A DNA stretch of 64,000 bases from Ancylobacter vacuolatus (GTDB taxonomy: Bacteria; Pseudomonadota; Alphaproteobacteria; Rhizobiales; Xanthobacteraceae), in the NCBI RefSeq assembly GCF_030813595.1, contig NZ_JAUSUH010000010.1, forward strand, positions 62,001 through 126,000. The letters are read 5' to 3'. The notes beneath the pieces are model-generated. The model ran no database searches. It had not been told where the DNA came from and saw only the letters and a list, made by a program, of their open reading frames with translations. This document shows positions 23,038 through 32,055 of the stretch, in pieces (the first letter of the stretch is position 1; each line of letters opens with the position of its first letter). The translations under genes were made by a program, and so were the position numbers.

Positions 23038-23452
23038 TGGGCACGCTGGCCGGCCATGCCGGGCAGGTCTCCCCCTTCCCGACCAGCAGGAACAGGCGCC
23101 TCCATCAGTCCCCTCTCCGGCACCGCCTTCCTGGAGCCGCAGCACAGGCGGATCCACGATTACCCGTCAGGTCGGGAGAACCGGGCCCGCCGCCGATACG
23201 CAAAATGGTTGGGGGCCCGACCAAAGCCACGGGCCGCGCGCCCATATGGACCCTCAGCCCCGCCGCCCGCACGCGCACCAAGCGAAGGCGCGGGGACGAT
23301 CTGCGCTCCTCCGGCTGGGGGAGAGACGGAGCTGCCGCCGTAGAGCCCCTATGCCGGCCCGGGATAGGCCGCGCACCCAAACGTGGCGTTCCGTCTTCAG
23401 CCGACGGGCGCGGCCTCTACCGTTCCGGCTCGGGCCTCCCGAGCGGCGGGCA
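23038..23452. other. Non-coding stretch of about 415 bases, content unexplained
   Basis: It lies between the GPR terminator and the terminator of the RND operon. Open frames here lack coding character, ribosome sites and recognisable motifs. I looked for tmRNA, RNase P, SRP RNA and common riboswitch signatures on both strands and recognised none. Short GC-rich palindromes are present (for example around 23208-23222), but nothing I can name. Confidence 0.5.
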
Positions 23453-23487
23453 AAGAAAAACCCCGCCGCTCGGGAGGAGCGGCGGGG
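23453..23487 (-). terminator. Terminator of the RND efflux operon
   Basis: CCCCGCCGCTC (23461-23471) pairs with GAGCGGCGGGG (23477-23487). Read on the minus strand the stem is followed by TTTTTCTTTG. It lies 37 bases after the permease stop. Confidence 0.85.
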
Positions 23488-23523
23488 CTTTCTATTTTGC
23501 AGTCGGCGAAGGCGCCGCCGGCA

Positions 23524-26500
23524 TCAGTGCGGCTCGGACGCAACTTCCTGCTTGCGGGCGCGGCGGCGTTCACCAAAGCCGGCGATCCAGCGGGCGGTCA
23601 CGTAGAAGGTGGGCGTGAACAGCAGGCCGAAAATGGTCACGCCGATCATGCCGGAGAACACCGCCGTGCCCAGCGCCTGCCGCAGCTCGGCGCCGGCGCC
23701 GGTGGCGATGACCAGCGGCACCACGCCGAAGATGAAGGCCAGTGAGGTCATGATAATCGGCCGCAGGCGCAGCTTGGCAGCCTCGGTCGCCGCGACGAAG
23801 CGATTTTCCCCGCGATCTTCCAATTGCTTGGCGAATTCGACGATCAGGATCGCGTTCTTCGCCGCCAGGCCGATCAGGACGATGAAGCCGACCTGACTCA
23901 GGATGTTGTTGTCCTGTCCGCGTAGCTGGATGCCCACCACGGCGGCGATCAGGCACATGGGGACGATAAGGATCACCGCCAGCGGCAGGGTCAGGCTCTC
24001 ATACTGCGCCGCCAGCACGAGGAAGACGAACACCACGCCCAGCGCGAAGGCGAAGATCGCGGTATTGCCCGCCCTCACCTGCTGATAGGCCAGCGTCGTC
24101 CACTCGAAGGCGAATCCATCCGGCAGTGTCTGGGCGGCGATCTGCTGCATTTTCTGGATCGCCTGCCCCTGCGAGGTCCCCGGCATGGTGTCGCCGTCGA
24201 GTTCCGCCGCCGGATAGAGATTGTAGCGCGGCACGCGGTAGGGACCGGAGATGTCCTTCACCGTGGTGAAGGAGCCGAGCGGCACAAGCTGTCCCTCCGC
24301 ATTCTTCACCCGCAGCCGCAGCAGGTCGTCCGGAGTCAGCCGGTAGGGTGCGTCGGCCTGCGCCTGCACACGGTAGGTGCGGCCGAACAGGTTGAAGTCG
24401 TTGACATAGGACGAGCCGATATAGGTCTGCAGCGTCGAGAACACGTCGGCGATGTTCACGCCGAGCAGCTGCGCCTTGGTGCGGTCGATATCGAGGAAGA
24501 GCTGCGGCGTCGAGGTCTCGAACAGCGAATAGACCTGCTTGAGCCCCGGCGTCTGGTTGGCCGCCCCCATCATGGCATAGACCGCGCCCTGCAGCGCCTC
24601 ATAGCCGCGCCCGCCGCGATCCTCGATCATCATGCGGTAGCCCCCGGCATTGCCGATGCCCGCGACGGGCGGCGGCATGACGACGATCATCTGCGCTTCT
24701 TCCACCGAGGCCAGCTTGCCGAACAGCGTACCCTGGATGGCGGCGGCAGACTGGCCGGGATGCTCGGCACGCTCGGCCGCCGGGCCGAGGATGACGAACA
24801 TGGCGCCGGCATTGGGCGCATTGGTGAAGGTCGCGCCGGAGAAACCGACGATGTTGACTACGTGCGCCACGCCGGGGGTCGCCAGAACCTCCTGCGCCGC
24901 CTTGGTCATCACCGCATTGGTGCGCGAGAGGGCCGCGCCCCCGGGCAGCTGTGCCGCGACGATGAGATAGCCGCGGTCCTGCGCAGGGATGAAGCCCTGC
25001 GGCGTGGTGCGGAACAGCTGGAAGCCGCCGGCGAGAATGGCGACATAGACCAGCAACACGACGACGGCGATGCGCACCAGCTTGCTGGTGAGCCAGCCAT
25101 AGCCGCGCGAGACACCGTCAAAGCCCTTGTTGAAATAATGGAAGAAGCCGGTGAGGGGTCGGGCATACCAAGCCGGCTTGTGATCGGCCCCCTTGTGCGG
25201 CTTGAGAAGCAGCGCGCACATCGCGGGCGAGAGGGTGAGCGACACCAGCAGCGAGATCAGCGTCGACCCGGCGATAGTCAGCGCGAACTGCCGATAGAAC
25301 TCGCCGGAAATGCCGGTGATGAAGGCCGAGGGAATGAACACCGAGGCCAGCACCAGCGAAATCGCCACCAGCGCCCCGCCCACCTCGTCCATGGTCTTGT
25401 AGGCGGCATCGCGCGGGCTGAGGCCGGTGGAGATGTTGTGCTCCACGCTCTCCACCACCACGATGGCGTCGTCCACCACGATGCCGATCGCCAGAACGAG
25501 GCCGAATAGCGAGAGGTTGTTCAGCGAAAAGCCGAACAGGCTCATGATGAAGAAGGTGCCGATCAGCGAGACGGGAATCGCCAGGATCGGGATGATCGCC
25601 GCCCGCCAGCTCTGCAGGAACAGCACCACCACGATCACCACGAGGACGATGGCCTCCATGATGGTGTGTTCCACCGCGCGGACAGATTCCGCGATGAACT
25701 GCGTCGGGTTGTAGGCGGTGGAATAGGTCACTCCGGGCGGGAAGCCCTTGGCAATCTCCTTGATCGCGGCCTCGATCGCCTCGCCGGTGGCCAACGCATT
25801 CGAGCCTGGCAGCTGGAAGATGCCGAGCGCGACCGACGGCTTGGAGTCGAAATAGGAGATCGAGGAATTGTCCTGCGCCTCGATGCCGATCCGCGCCACA
25901 TCGCGCAGCCGCACCACGGCGTTGCCGGTTTCCCGCACGACGATATTGCCGAACTCTTCCGGCGTCGAAAGTCGCCCGAGGGTTCGCACCGCCACCTGGA
26001 AGCCCATCTGGTTCGGCACGGGCGGCGCGTTCAGCACGCCCGAGGCCACCTGAAGGTTCTGCGCCTGGAGGGCCGCTGTGACGTCGCCTGCCGTCAGATT
26101 CAGCGCCTGCAGCTTCAGCGGGTCGAGCCAGACCTGCATCGCATAGTCGCGCGAGCCGAACACGGTGATCGAGCCGACGCCCGGCACCCGCTGAAGCTGG
26201 TCCTTGATCTGCAGGTTGGCGTAGTTCGAGATGAACAGCGAGTCGCGGGAATCGTCCGGCGAGAACAGGCTCACCACCATCAGGATGTCCGGGGAGGACT
26301 TGGCGACCGTGACGCCAATCTGCTGCACGTCCTGCGGCAGGCGTGGCGTCGCTGTCGCGACACGGTTCTGCACCTGCACCTGCGCGATATCGAGATCGGT
26401 GCCGATATCGAACGTCACGGCGATCGAAAAGCGCCCGTCCGCCGTCGAGTTGGAGGAGATGTAGAGCATCCCCTCGACGCCGTTGATCTGCTGCTCGATC

Positions 26501-26697
26501 GGCGCGACCACCGTATCCGCCACGGTTTCCGCGCTGGCGCCCGGATACTGCCCGCTGACATTGACCACGGGCGGCGCGATGTCGGGATACTGCGCCACGG
26601 GCAGGGCGACGAAGGCGACGGCGCCCAGGATCATCACCACGATGGAAACCACCGAGGCGAAGATTGGGCGATCGATGAAGAAGTGAGAGAAACGCAT
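23524..26697 (-). CDS. RND multidrug efflux permease, HAE1 family
   Basis: A 1,057-residue inner-membrane proton antiporter of the AcrB/MexB type. It starts MRFSHFFIDRPIFASVVSIV and has two large periplasmic loops and 12 membrane helices. The proton-relay aspartates are in GIVVDDAIVVVESV (TM4) and the partner Lys is in GLAAKNAILIVEFAKQL (TM10). The periplasmic part carries VVAPIEQQINGVEGMLY, typical of HAE1. Its adaptor gene ends 17 bases upstream on the same strand. No outer membrane TolC-like gene is nearby, so the channel must be encoded elsewhere. Substrates cannot be read from sequence. Confidence 0.95.
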   Translation of the reverse strand: MRFSHFFIDRPIFASVVSIVVMILGAVAFVALPVAQYPDIAPPVVNVSGQYPGASAETVADTVVAPIEQQINGVEGMLYISSNSTADGRFSIAVTFDIGTDLDIAQVQVQNRVATATPRLPQDVQQIGVTVAKSSPDILMVVSLFSPDDSRDSLFISNYANLQIKDQLQRVPGVGSITVFGSRDYAMQVWLDPLKLQALNLTAGDVTAALQAQNLQVASGVLNAPPVPNQMGFQVAVRTLGRLSTPEEFGNIVVRETGNAVVRLRDVARIGIEAQDNSSISYFDSKPSVALGIFQLPGSNALATGEAIEAAIKEIAKGFPPGVTYSTAYNPTQFIAESVRAVEHTIMEAIVLVVIVVVLFLQSWRAAIIPILAIPVSLIGTFFIMSLFGFSLNNLSLFGLVLAIGIVVDDAIVVVESVEHNISTGLSPRDAAYKTMDEVGGALVAISLVLASVFIPSAFITGISGEFYRQFALTIAGSTLISLLVSLTLSPAMCALLLKPHKGADHKPAWYARPLTGFFHYFNKGFDGVSRGYGWLTSKLVRIAVVVLLVYVAILAGGFQLFRTTPQGFIPAQDRGYLIVAAQLPGGAALSRTNAVMTKAAQEVLATPGVAHVVNIVGFSGATFTNAPNAGAMFVILGPAAERAEHPGQSAAAIQGTLFGKLASVEEAQMIVVMPPPVAGIGNAGGYRMMIEDRGGRGYEALQGAVYAMMGAANQTPGLKQVYSLFETSTPQLFLDIDRTKAQLLGVNIADVFSTLQTYIGSSYVNDFNLFGRTYRVQAQADAPYRLTPDDLLRLRVKNAEGQLVPLGSFTTVKDISGPYRVPRYNLYPAAELDGDTMPGTSQGQAIQKMQQIAAQTLPDGFAFEWTTLAYQQVRAGNTAIFAFALGVVFVFLVLAAQYESLTLPLAVILIVPMCLIAAVVGIQLRGQDNNILSQVGFIVLIGLAAKNAILIVEFAKQLEDRGENRFVAATEAAKLRLRPIIMTSLAFIFGVVPLVIATGAGAELRQALGTAVFSGMIGVTIFGLLFTPTFYVTARWIAGFGERRRARKQEVASEPH

Positions 26698-26714
26698 GGG
26701 GACCGCCTCCGCGC

Positions 26715-27959
26715 TCAGTTCGCGGGCGGGGTGGCGGAGGCCTTGGCAGGCGTCTCGGCAGCGCCCGCGGCGGTTCCACCACCAGCGGCCGGGGTTGCCG
26801 GCGGCGTGTCCAGCTTGCCAACCACCTTCGCACCGGGGCGGATACGCATCAGCCCGTTGACCACGACGAGGTCGTCCTTGCCCAGCCCGCCGGTGATGAC
26901 GCGCTGGCCGTCATAGGCGCGGCCGAGCGTGACATATTTCATCTGCGGCGCCTGCGGCTGGTCGCCCGGCTGCAGCACATAGACGAATTTACGGGTCTGT
27001 TCGGTGCCGATGGCGACATCCGGCACCAGAAGCGCCTCATGCGGGGCCGAGGACGGCACCTCGATCCGGCCGAACATGCCCGGCGTGAACGTGGCGTCGG
27101 GATTGGCGAAGGTGGCGCGACCGCGGATCGTGCCGGTGTCCTCGCTGATGCGGTTGTCGACGAAGTCGAGCGTGCCCTCGTGGGTGAAGCCCTTCTCGTC
27201 GATCAGCCCCAGCTTGACCGGAATCGACTGACCCTTGTCGCCCATCGCCTTCGACATGCGCTGGTAGCGCAGATAGGAGGCCTCGTCATAGGTGAACTCG
27301 AAATAGATCGGATCGAGCGAGACGATGGTGGCGAGCAGCGTGTTGGTATTGGTGCCGCCCGACCCGCCAGTGACGAGATTACCCACCGAGACCTTGCGGT
27401 CACCGATGCGCCCGGTGACCGGCGACTTGAGGTCGGTGAAATCGAGGTCGAGCTGGGCCGCCTGCAAGGCGGCCTGCGCCGCCGCGACGCCCGCGCGGGA
27501 GGTGCGCTCGCTCTGCAGGCGCTGGTCATAGGCCTGCTTGGAAATGGCGTTCGAGGTCTTGTCGTCGATCAGCGTCTGGGCGCGCTGCAGGTCCGACTGG
27601 GCGAAATCGAGCTCGGCCTGGGCGCGCTGCAGATTGGCCTGCGCCTGATCATGCGCCACCTGGAAAGGCCGCTTGTCGATGGTGAACAGCAGGTCGCCCT
27701 GCTTTACAATCTGGCCGTCGGTGAAGGCCACCTTCTCAAGGTAGCCCGAGACCCGCGCGTACACATTCACCAGGTCAACGGCGGCAAAGCGGCCGACATA
27801 CTCGTCGTAATCGGTGATGGTGCGCGTGGTCGGGTGAGCGACCGTCACGGTCGGCGGAGGCGGCGCCCCCTGCTGTCCTTGATTCGGCTCGGAGCAGCCT
27901 GCCAGCGCCAGAGTCAGAGAGAGGGCAGCGAGGGAAAGGCGCGGCAGCGCGGTCATCAT
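26715..27959 (-). CDS. RND efflux periplasmic adaptor lipoprotein
   Basis: A 414-residue AcrA/MexA-type membrane fusion protein. The N-terminal lipobox LTLALAGCS marks Cys-21 or so as the lipidated residue, anchoring it in the inner membrane. A lipoyl half (VYARVSGYLEKVAFTDGQIV), a helical hairpin (QAQANLQRAQAELDFAQSDL), and the returning lipoyl and barrel (FTDLKSPVTGRIGDRKVSVG) follow in order. The C-terminal tail is Ala/Pro-rich. It is the first gene of the adaptor-permease operon; no local regulator is adjacent. Confidence 0.93.
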   Translation of the reverse strand: MMTALPRLSLAALSLTLALAGCSEPNQGQQGAPPPPTVTVAHPTTRTITDYDEYVGRFAAVDLVNVYARVSGYLEKVAFTDGQIVKQGDLLFTIDKRPFQVAHDQAQANLQRAQAELDFAQSDLQRAQTLIDDKTSNAISKQAYDQRLQSERTSRAGVAAAQAALQAAQLDLDFTDLKSPVTGRIGDRKVSVGNLVTGGSGGTNTNTLLATIVSLDPIYFEFTYDEASYLRYQRMSKAMGDKGQSIPVKLGLIDEKGFTHEGTLDFVDNRISEDTGTIRGRATFANPDATFTPGMFGRIEVPSSAPHEALLVPDVAIGTEQTRKFVYVLQPGDQPQAPQMKYVTLGRAYDGQRVITGGLGKDDLVVVNGLMRIRPGAKVVGKLDTPPATPAAGGGTAAGAAETPAKASATPPAN

Positions 27960-28095
27960 ATCCGTCTCCGAGAAGGCTCTTCAGGCATTTCGGGACCCTG
28001 TCCCGAGATCGCGTTTCATGGACGCCCCCCGCCCGGAGCCCAAGACGCCGCTGCGAACTACCACAGTTATGCTGCACCGCGTAAGCAATATATCG

Positions 28096-29646
28096 TCAGC
28101 TCGGCACAACCGGCGGCCGCCCGCGCAACAGGCCCCTGAGGTAGCGCCGCCCGAACAGCGCCAGCACCAGGGCCACATAAACAGCGCCGCCTGCTGCAAC
28201 GCACACTGCCAGCAACGCCTCGTCGCGCCCATGGCTGAAGGCGACCAGAGACGGCCCGGCGAACCGCGCGGCAGCGAAAAGAGCTGCGGCGATGGCGGCG
28301 CCGATCAGCGCGAGGCGCGGCAGGCTGCGCCACAACTGCGCGTCGCCGCATTCATAACCGCGATGGTAGGCAAGATAGGCCAGCACCAGCACGGTGATCC
28401 AGCCGCCTATTGAGGTTGCGAAGGCGAGGCCGACCTGCGCGAGAGTGTCCATCAGCAGGATTTTCAGGCCGATATTGATCACGGCGGCCCCCAGCGTCGC
28501 CAGCACGGGCGTGCGCGTATCCCCCCGCGCATAGAACGGGGCCATGAAGGCGCGCACCACCACGAAGGGCGCGAGGCCGATGCCATAGGCCGCCAGCGTC
28601 GCCCCGGCCGACGCCGCGGCCTCGGCGGTGAACGCGCCGCGCATGAACAGGCCGCGCATGATGATCTCGGGGATCGTCAAGGCGGCCGCCAGGAAGGGCA
28701 GTACCAGCAGCAGCGTCAGCTCGATCGCCCGCGACTGGGAAAAGCGCGCTCCATCGAGGTCATTGGCGGCGATACGCCGCGACATCTCCGGCAGCAGCAC
28801 AATGCCCGCCGCAATGCCCACGACGCCGATCGGCAGCTGGTTGATCCGGTCGGCATAGAACAGCGCCGCTACCGCGCCTTCCGGCAGGAACGAGGCAATG
28901 ATGGTATCGGCGAAGATCGCCAGCTGGACGCCGGCCGAACCGATGATCGCCGGGCCCAGCGCGATCAGGAAGGCGCGCATTTCCGGGTCGAGCCTTGGCC
29001 GGCCGAAGCGCAGACCCAGCCCATGTCGCTCGGCGTCGAAAACGAGGAGCCCGAGCTGCAGGAAGCCGGAGATCAGCACCCCCCACGCCGCCGCATGGCC
29101 GGCCGTGGGAAACAGACCGGCCACGCTGAGCGTGGCGACCATGGCGACGTTGAGCAGGATCGAGGCGGCGGCCGCCGCCCAGAAGCGGTCATTGGCGTTG
29201 AGCACGCCACCGACCAGCGTCACCACCGCGATCAGCCCGAGATAGGGGAAGGTGATGCGGGTGAAATCCACCGTCAGGGCGAAGCGCTGGGGGTCGCCCG
29301 AAAGCCCCGGCGCCAACGTCGCCACCACCCAGTCGGTCGCCAGCAGCGCGACCGCAAGGATCGCCAGCTGCACGAGCACCACGCCGGTGAGGATGCCGTC
29401 GGCAAAGGTCCGGGCCTTCGCCTCGCCCTCCACCGTCTTCACGCGCGCATAGGCGGGGATGAAGGCGGTGTTGAACGCCCCCTCGGCGAAGATGGAGCGG
29501 AAATGATTGGGCAAGCGGAAGGCGATGTAGAACGCATCTGCCAGCGGTCCGGCACCGATGACGGCGGCCATGACGATATCGCGGACAAAACCCGTCAGCC
29601 GCGAGAGAAGCGTCCAGCCGCCGACGGTGAAGATGCTGCGAATCAT
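28096..29646 (-). CDS. murJ: Lipid II flippase MurJ
   Basis: A 516-residue polytopic membrane protein of the MOP superfamily (about 14 helices) that flips undecaprenyl-PP-MurNAc-pentapeptide-GlcNAc across the inner membrane for peptidoglycan synthesis. Family wording is clear at the N-terminus (SRLTGFVRDIVMAAVIG, LADAFYIAFRLPNHFRSIFA, EGAFNTAFIPAY). Essential cavity arginines are expected in this region, and Arg is present at RLTGFVRD. Length is normal. It is 90 bases downstream of the aminotransferase gene on the same strand, but no operon link is required. Confidence 0.95.
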   Translation of the reverse strand: MIRSIFTVGGWTLLSRLTGFVRDIVMAAVIGAGPLADAFYIAFRLPNHFRSIFAEGAFNTAFIPAYARVKTVEGEAKARTFADGILTGVVLVQLAILAVALLATDWVVATLAPGLSGDPQRFALTVDFTRITFPYLGLIAVVTLVGGVLNANDRFWAAAAASILLNVAMVATLSVAGLFPTAGHAAAWGVLISGFLQLGLLVFDAERHGLGLRFGRPRLDPEMRAFLIALGPAIIGSAGVQLAIFADTIIASFLPEGAVAALFYADRINQLPIGVVGIAAGIVLLPEMSRRIAANDLDGARFSQSRAIELTLLLVLPFLAAALTIPEIIMRGLFMRGAFTAEAAASAGATLAAYGIGLAPFVVVRAFMAPFYARGDTRTPVLATLGAAVINIGLKILLMDTLAQVGLAFATSIGGWITVLVLAYLAYHRGYECGDAQLWRSLPRLALIGAAIAAALFAAARFAGPSLVAFSHGRDEALLAVCVAAGGAVYVALVLALFGRRYLRGLLRGRPPVVPS

Positions 29647-29736
29647 GGAATGCCGACGGAGGAGTTATGGCTGCCGGAAGCGGGTGCGGGCGGAAAGCTA
29701 GCCTCCCCGCCCTCGCCTCGCCAGTCCCGCCGAACG

Positions 29737-30891
29737 TTAGGCGCCGAGCGCGCGGCGCACCGCCGCGATGACGCGGTCCTGGGCAGCCTCGTCGAGATAG
29801 GGATGCATGGGCAGGCTGATCACCTCGCCCGCCAGCCGCTCACAGACCGGCAGGCCGTTCCCTGCAATGGGGAATTGCGCATAGGCCGGCTGGCGGTGCA
29901 TCGGCAGGCGATAATAGACGGCGGTCGGCACGCCATCCTTCTGCAGCGCCGCCGCCAACCCGTCACGCACGCCGTGCGGCAGCCGGATCGTGTACTGGGC
30001 CCAGACCGATGTGGCGCGCGGGTCGACGGCCGGCACCGCACAGACATCGCCCAGCGCCGCGCTGTAGCGCTCGGCCACGCGCTGGCGGGCAGCGATCTCG
30101 TCCTCGAAGATCGCCAGCTTCTCCAGCAGCACCGCCGCCTGGATGGTATCGAGCCGGCCGGTCATGCCAAGGCGGACATTCTCGTACTTGTCGACGCCCT
30201 GGCCGTGCTCGCGCACGCTCTTCAGCACCGGCACCAGCTCATCGTCATCGGTCAGCACCGCACCGCCATCGCCATAGCAGCCGAGCGGCTTGGCGGGGAA
30301 GAAGCTGGTTGCGGTGGCATCGCCGAAGGAGCCGGTGCGCCGGCCGTTCCAGGTGGCGCCAAAGCCCTGCGCGGTGTCGCACAGCACCTTGAGGCCATGC
30401 GCCGTGGCGATGGCCTCGATGGCGTCCATGTCGGCGGGCTGGCCGAACAGATCGACCGGCACCACAACCTTCGGCGTCAGGCCCTCGCGCTTGGCCACCG
30501 TGATGGCCGCTTCCAGGCTCGCCGGGTCCATGTTGAAGGTGTCTTCGAGAATGTCGACGAAGACCGGGGTTGCGCCCACCCACGGCACCACCTCGGCGGT
30601 GGCGCAGAAGGTGAAGGCGGGGCAGAACACAGCATCGCCCGCTTTCACGCCCCAGGCCATGAGGATCATGGCCAGCGCGTCCGTGCCACTGGAGCAGGCG
30701 ATGGCGTGCTTCGCGCCGGCGAAGGCGGCGAGCTTCTGCTCCAACTCCGTCACCTCCGGCCCGTTGATGAACCGGCAATGGGTGAGAACCCTCGCCACCG
30801 CATCATCGATCCGGCTGCCCAGCCGTGCCCGCTGGGCGGCGATATCGACGAACGGAATAGGCGCCAGTTCGGTCTTCACATGCGAATTCAT
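29737..30891 (-). CDS. DegT/DnrJ/EryC1/StrS sugar aminotransferase (WbpE-like)
   Basis: A 384-residue PLP enzyme that aminates nucleotide-linked keto sugars for lipopolysaccharide or other surface glycans. The start PFVDIAAQRARLGSRID and the block INGPEVTELEQKLAAFAG are typical. The PLP pocket is seen in CSSGTDALAM, DTAQGFGA and the Schiff-base Lys in FFPAKPLGCYGDGGAV. The C-terminal HRQPAYAQFP and SLPMHPYL motifs are standard. The oxidoreductase gene ends 11 bases upstream, forming the WbpB/WbpE pair that converts UDP-GlcNAcA to the 3-amino sugar in Pseudomonas. The acetyltransferase (WbpD) and the glycosyltransferases are not nearby. Confidence 0.9.
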   Translation of the reverse strand: MNSHVKTELAPIPFVDIAAQRARLGSRIDDAVARVLTHCRFINGPEVTELEQKLAAFAGAKHAIACSSGTDALAMILMAWGVKAGDAVFCPAFTFCATAEVVPWVGATPVFVDILEDTFNMDPASLEAAITVAKREGLTPKVVVPVDLFGQPADMDAIEAIATAHGLKVLCDTAQGFGATWNGRRTGSFGDATATSFFPAKPLGCYGDGGAVLTDDDELVPVLKSVREHGQGVDKYENVRLGMTGRLDTIQAAVLLEKLAIFEDEIAARQRVAERYSAALGDVCAVPAVDPRATSVWAQYTIRLPHGVRDGLAAALQKDGVPTAVYYRLPMHRQPAYAQFPIAGNGLPVCERLAGEVISLPMHPYLDEAAQDRVIAAVRRALGA

Positions 30892-30902
30892 CGGTCTTCC
30901 TC

Positions 30903-31925
30903 TCAGGCCACGCTGGCGCGCAAGGGCGTCGGCTCAGCAGGCGTCGGCTCAGCGGGCAGCGGCTCTGTCGGTGTCGGCTCCAGCGCTTCGAGGCAGCGCA
31001 TTGCCGTGGCGATGGCGGCCACGCCGTCCTCGCCCGTCACGGCCGGGGCCGAGCCGCCGCGCACGGCATCCAGGAACCGCAGCAACTCAAGTCGAAGCGG
31101 CTCGGCATAGGCCACCGGAAGGTGGCGCATCGAATAGCTGCCATCGGGCTTGTAGTCGAAATACTCGGTCACCTGCCGCGTGAGCAGGTCGCCGATTACA
31201 TATTTCTTGCGGGTGGCGACATGCACGGTGCGCGCCTTGAACGGCGTCAGCCAGTTGGTATTGATATGCGCCAGCACGCCATTGGCGGTGCGGAACTGCA
31301 GCAGCGCGATATCCTCTCGCGCCGCCACCGCTGCCTTTACCTGCGGCTGCACATCGACGATGTGCGAGCCGGTGAAATGGCAGATGAGGTCGATGTCGTG
31401 CACCGCGAGATCGATCACCACGCCGACATTCGACATGCGCGGCGGAAACGGTCCGACGCGGGTGATGGCGATGGAGAGGATCTCTTCGTCGCGAATGGCG
31501 TTCTTCACCGCCTCGACCGCCGGATTGAACCGCTCGACATGGCCAACGACCAGCGCCACGCCCTTGGCCTTGGCGGCGGCGACGATCGCCTCCGCCTCGG
31601 CAACGCTGGGCGCGATCGGCTTCTCGACCAGGACATGCATGCCGGCATGAATGGCCGCGAGCGCAACATCGTGGTGCAGATGGGTGGGAGCAGCGATGAC
31701 CAGCGCGTCTGCCCCCTGCGCCACCAGCTCGTCAAGGCTGGCAAAGGCCCGGCAGCCAAGGAGGGCCGCCACCTTCTCGCGCTGGCCGGCATCGGGGTCG
31801 GCAATGCCGACCAGTTCGGCGCCCGGTAGGTCGGTGAGCACGCGGGCGTGGTTGTAACCCATGATGCCGACGCCGACGACGCCGACGCGAACGGGCATTG
31901 CTGCCCCGCCCGGGTCCTGAACCAT
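30903..31925 (-). CDS. Gfo/Idh/MocA-family NAD(P)-dependent sugar oxidoreductase (WbpB-like)
   Basis: A 340-residue oxidoreductase with an N-terminal Rossmann fold (VGVVGVGIMGYNHARVL), the family EKP motif with its catalytic Lys (VLVEKPIAPSVAEAEA) and the substrate His region VIDLAVHDIDLICHF. ATG 31925 is chosen because AAAGGA lies 10 bases upstream; ATG 31898 would remove nine residues. The last 29 residues (EPTPTEPLPAEPTPAEPTP) form a short Pro/Thr/Glu repeat beyond the fold. It is coupled to the aminotransferase gene, so a UDP-sugar 3-dehydrogenase role is the likeliest. Confidence 0.88.
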   Translation of the reverse strand: MVQDPGGAAMPVRVGVVGVGIMGYNHARVLTDLPGAELVGIADPDAGQREKVAALLGCRAFASLDELVAQGADALVIAAPTHLHHDVALAAIHAGMHVLVEKPIAPSVAEAEAIVAAAKAKGVALVVGHVERFNPAVEAVKNAIRDEEILSIAITRVGPFPPRMSNVGVVIDLAVHDIDLICHFTGSHIVDVQPQVKAAVAAREDIALLQFRTANGVLAHINTNWLTPFKARTVHVATRKKYVIGDLLTRQVTEYFDYKPDGSYSMRHLPVAYAEPLRLELLRFLDAVRGGSAPAVTGEDGVAAIATAMRCLEALEPTPTEPLPAEPTPAEPTPLRASVA

Positions 31926-32055
31926 GCGCGCATATCCTTTCAACTGAATTCGTCGTCGGGGGTCTAACACGCGCCCCCAAGCGTGGCGAGAGAGGCGGAA
32001 TCGCAAAGCCGCGCCAACTGCTTCACTAATTGCTTCAACCTGTTACCGACGGCGC

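Noticed and set aside
23004..23618. A plus-strand open frame through the non-coding interval after the GPR gene.
   Set aside because: It starts inside the GPR terminator, runs into the RND gene on the other strand, and has Arg/Gly/Pro-rich composition without motifs.
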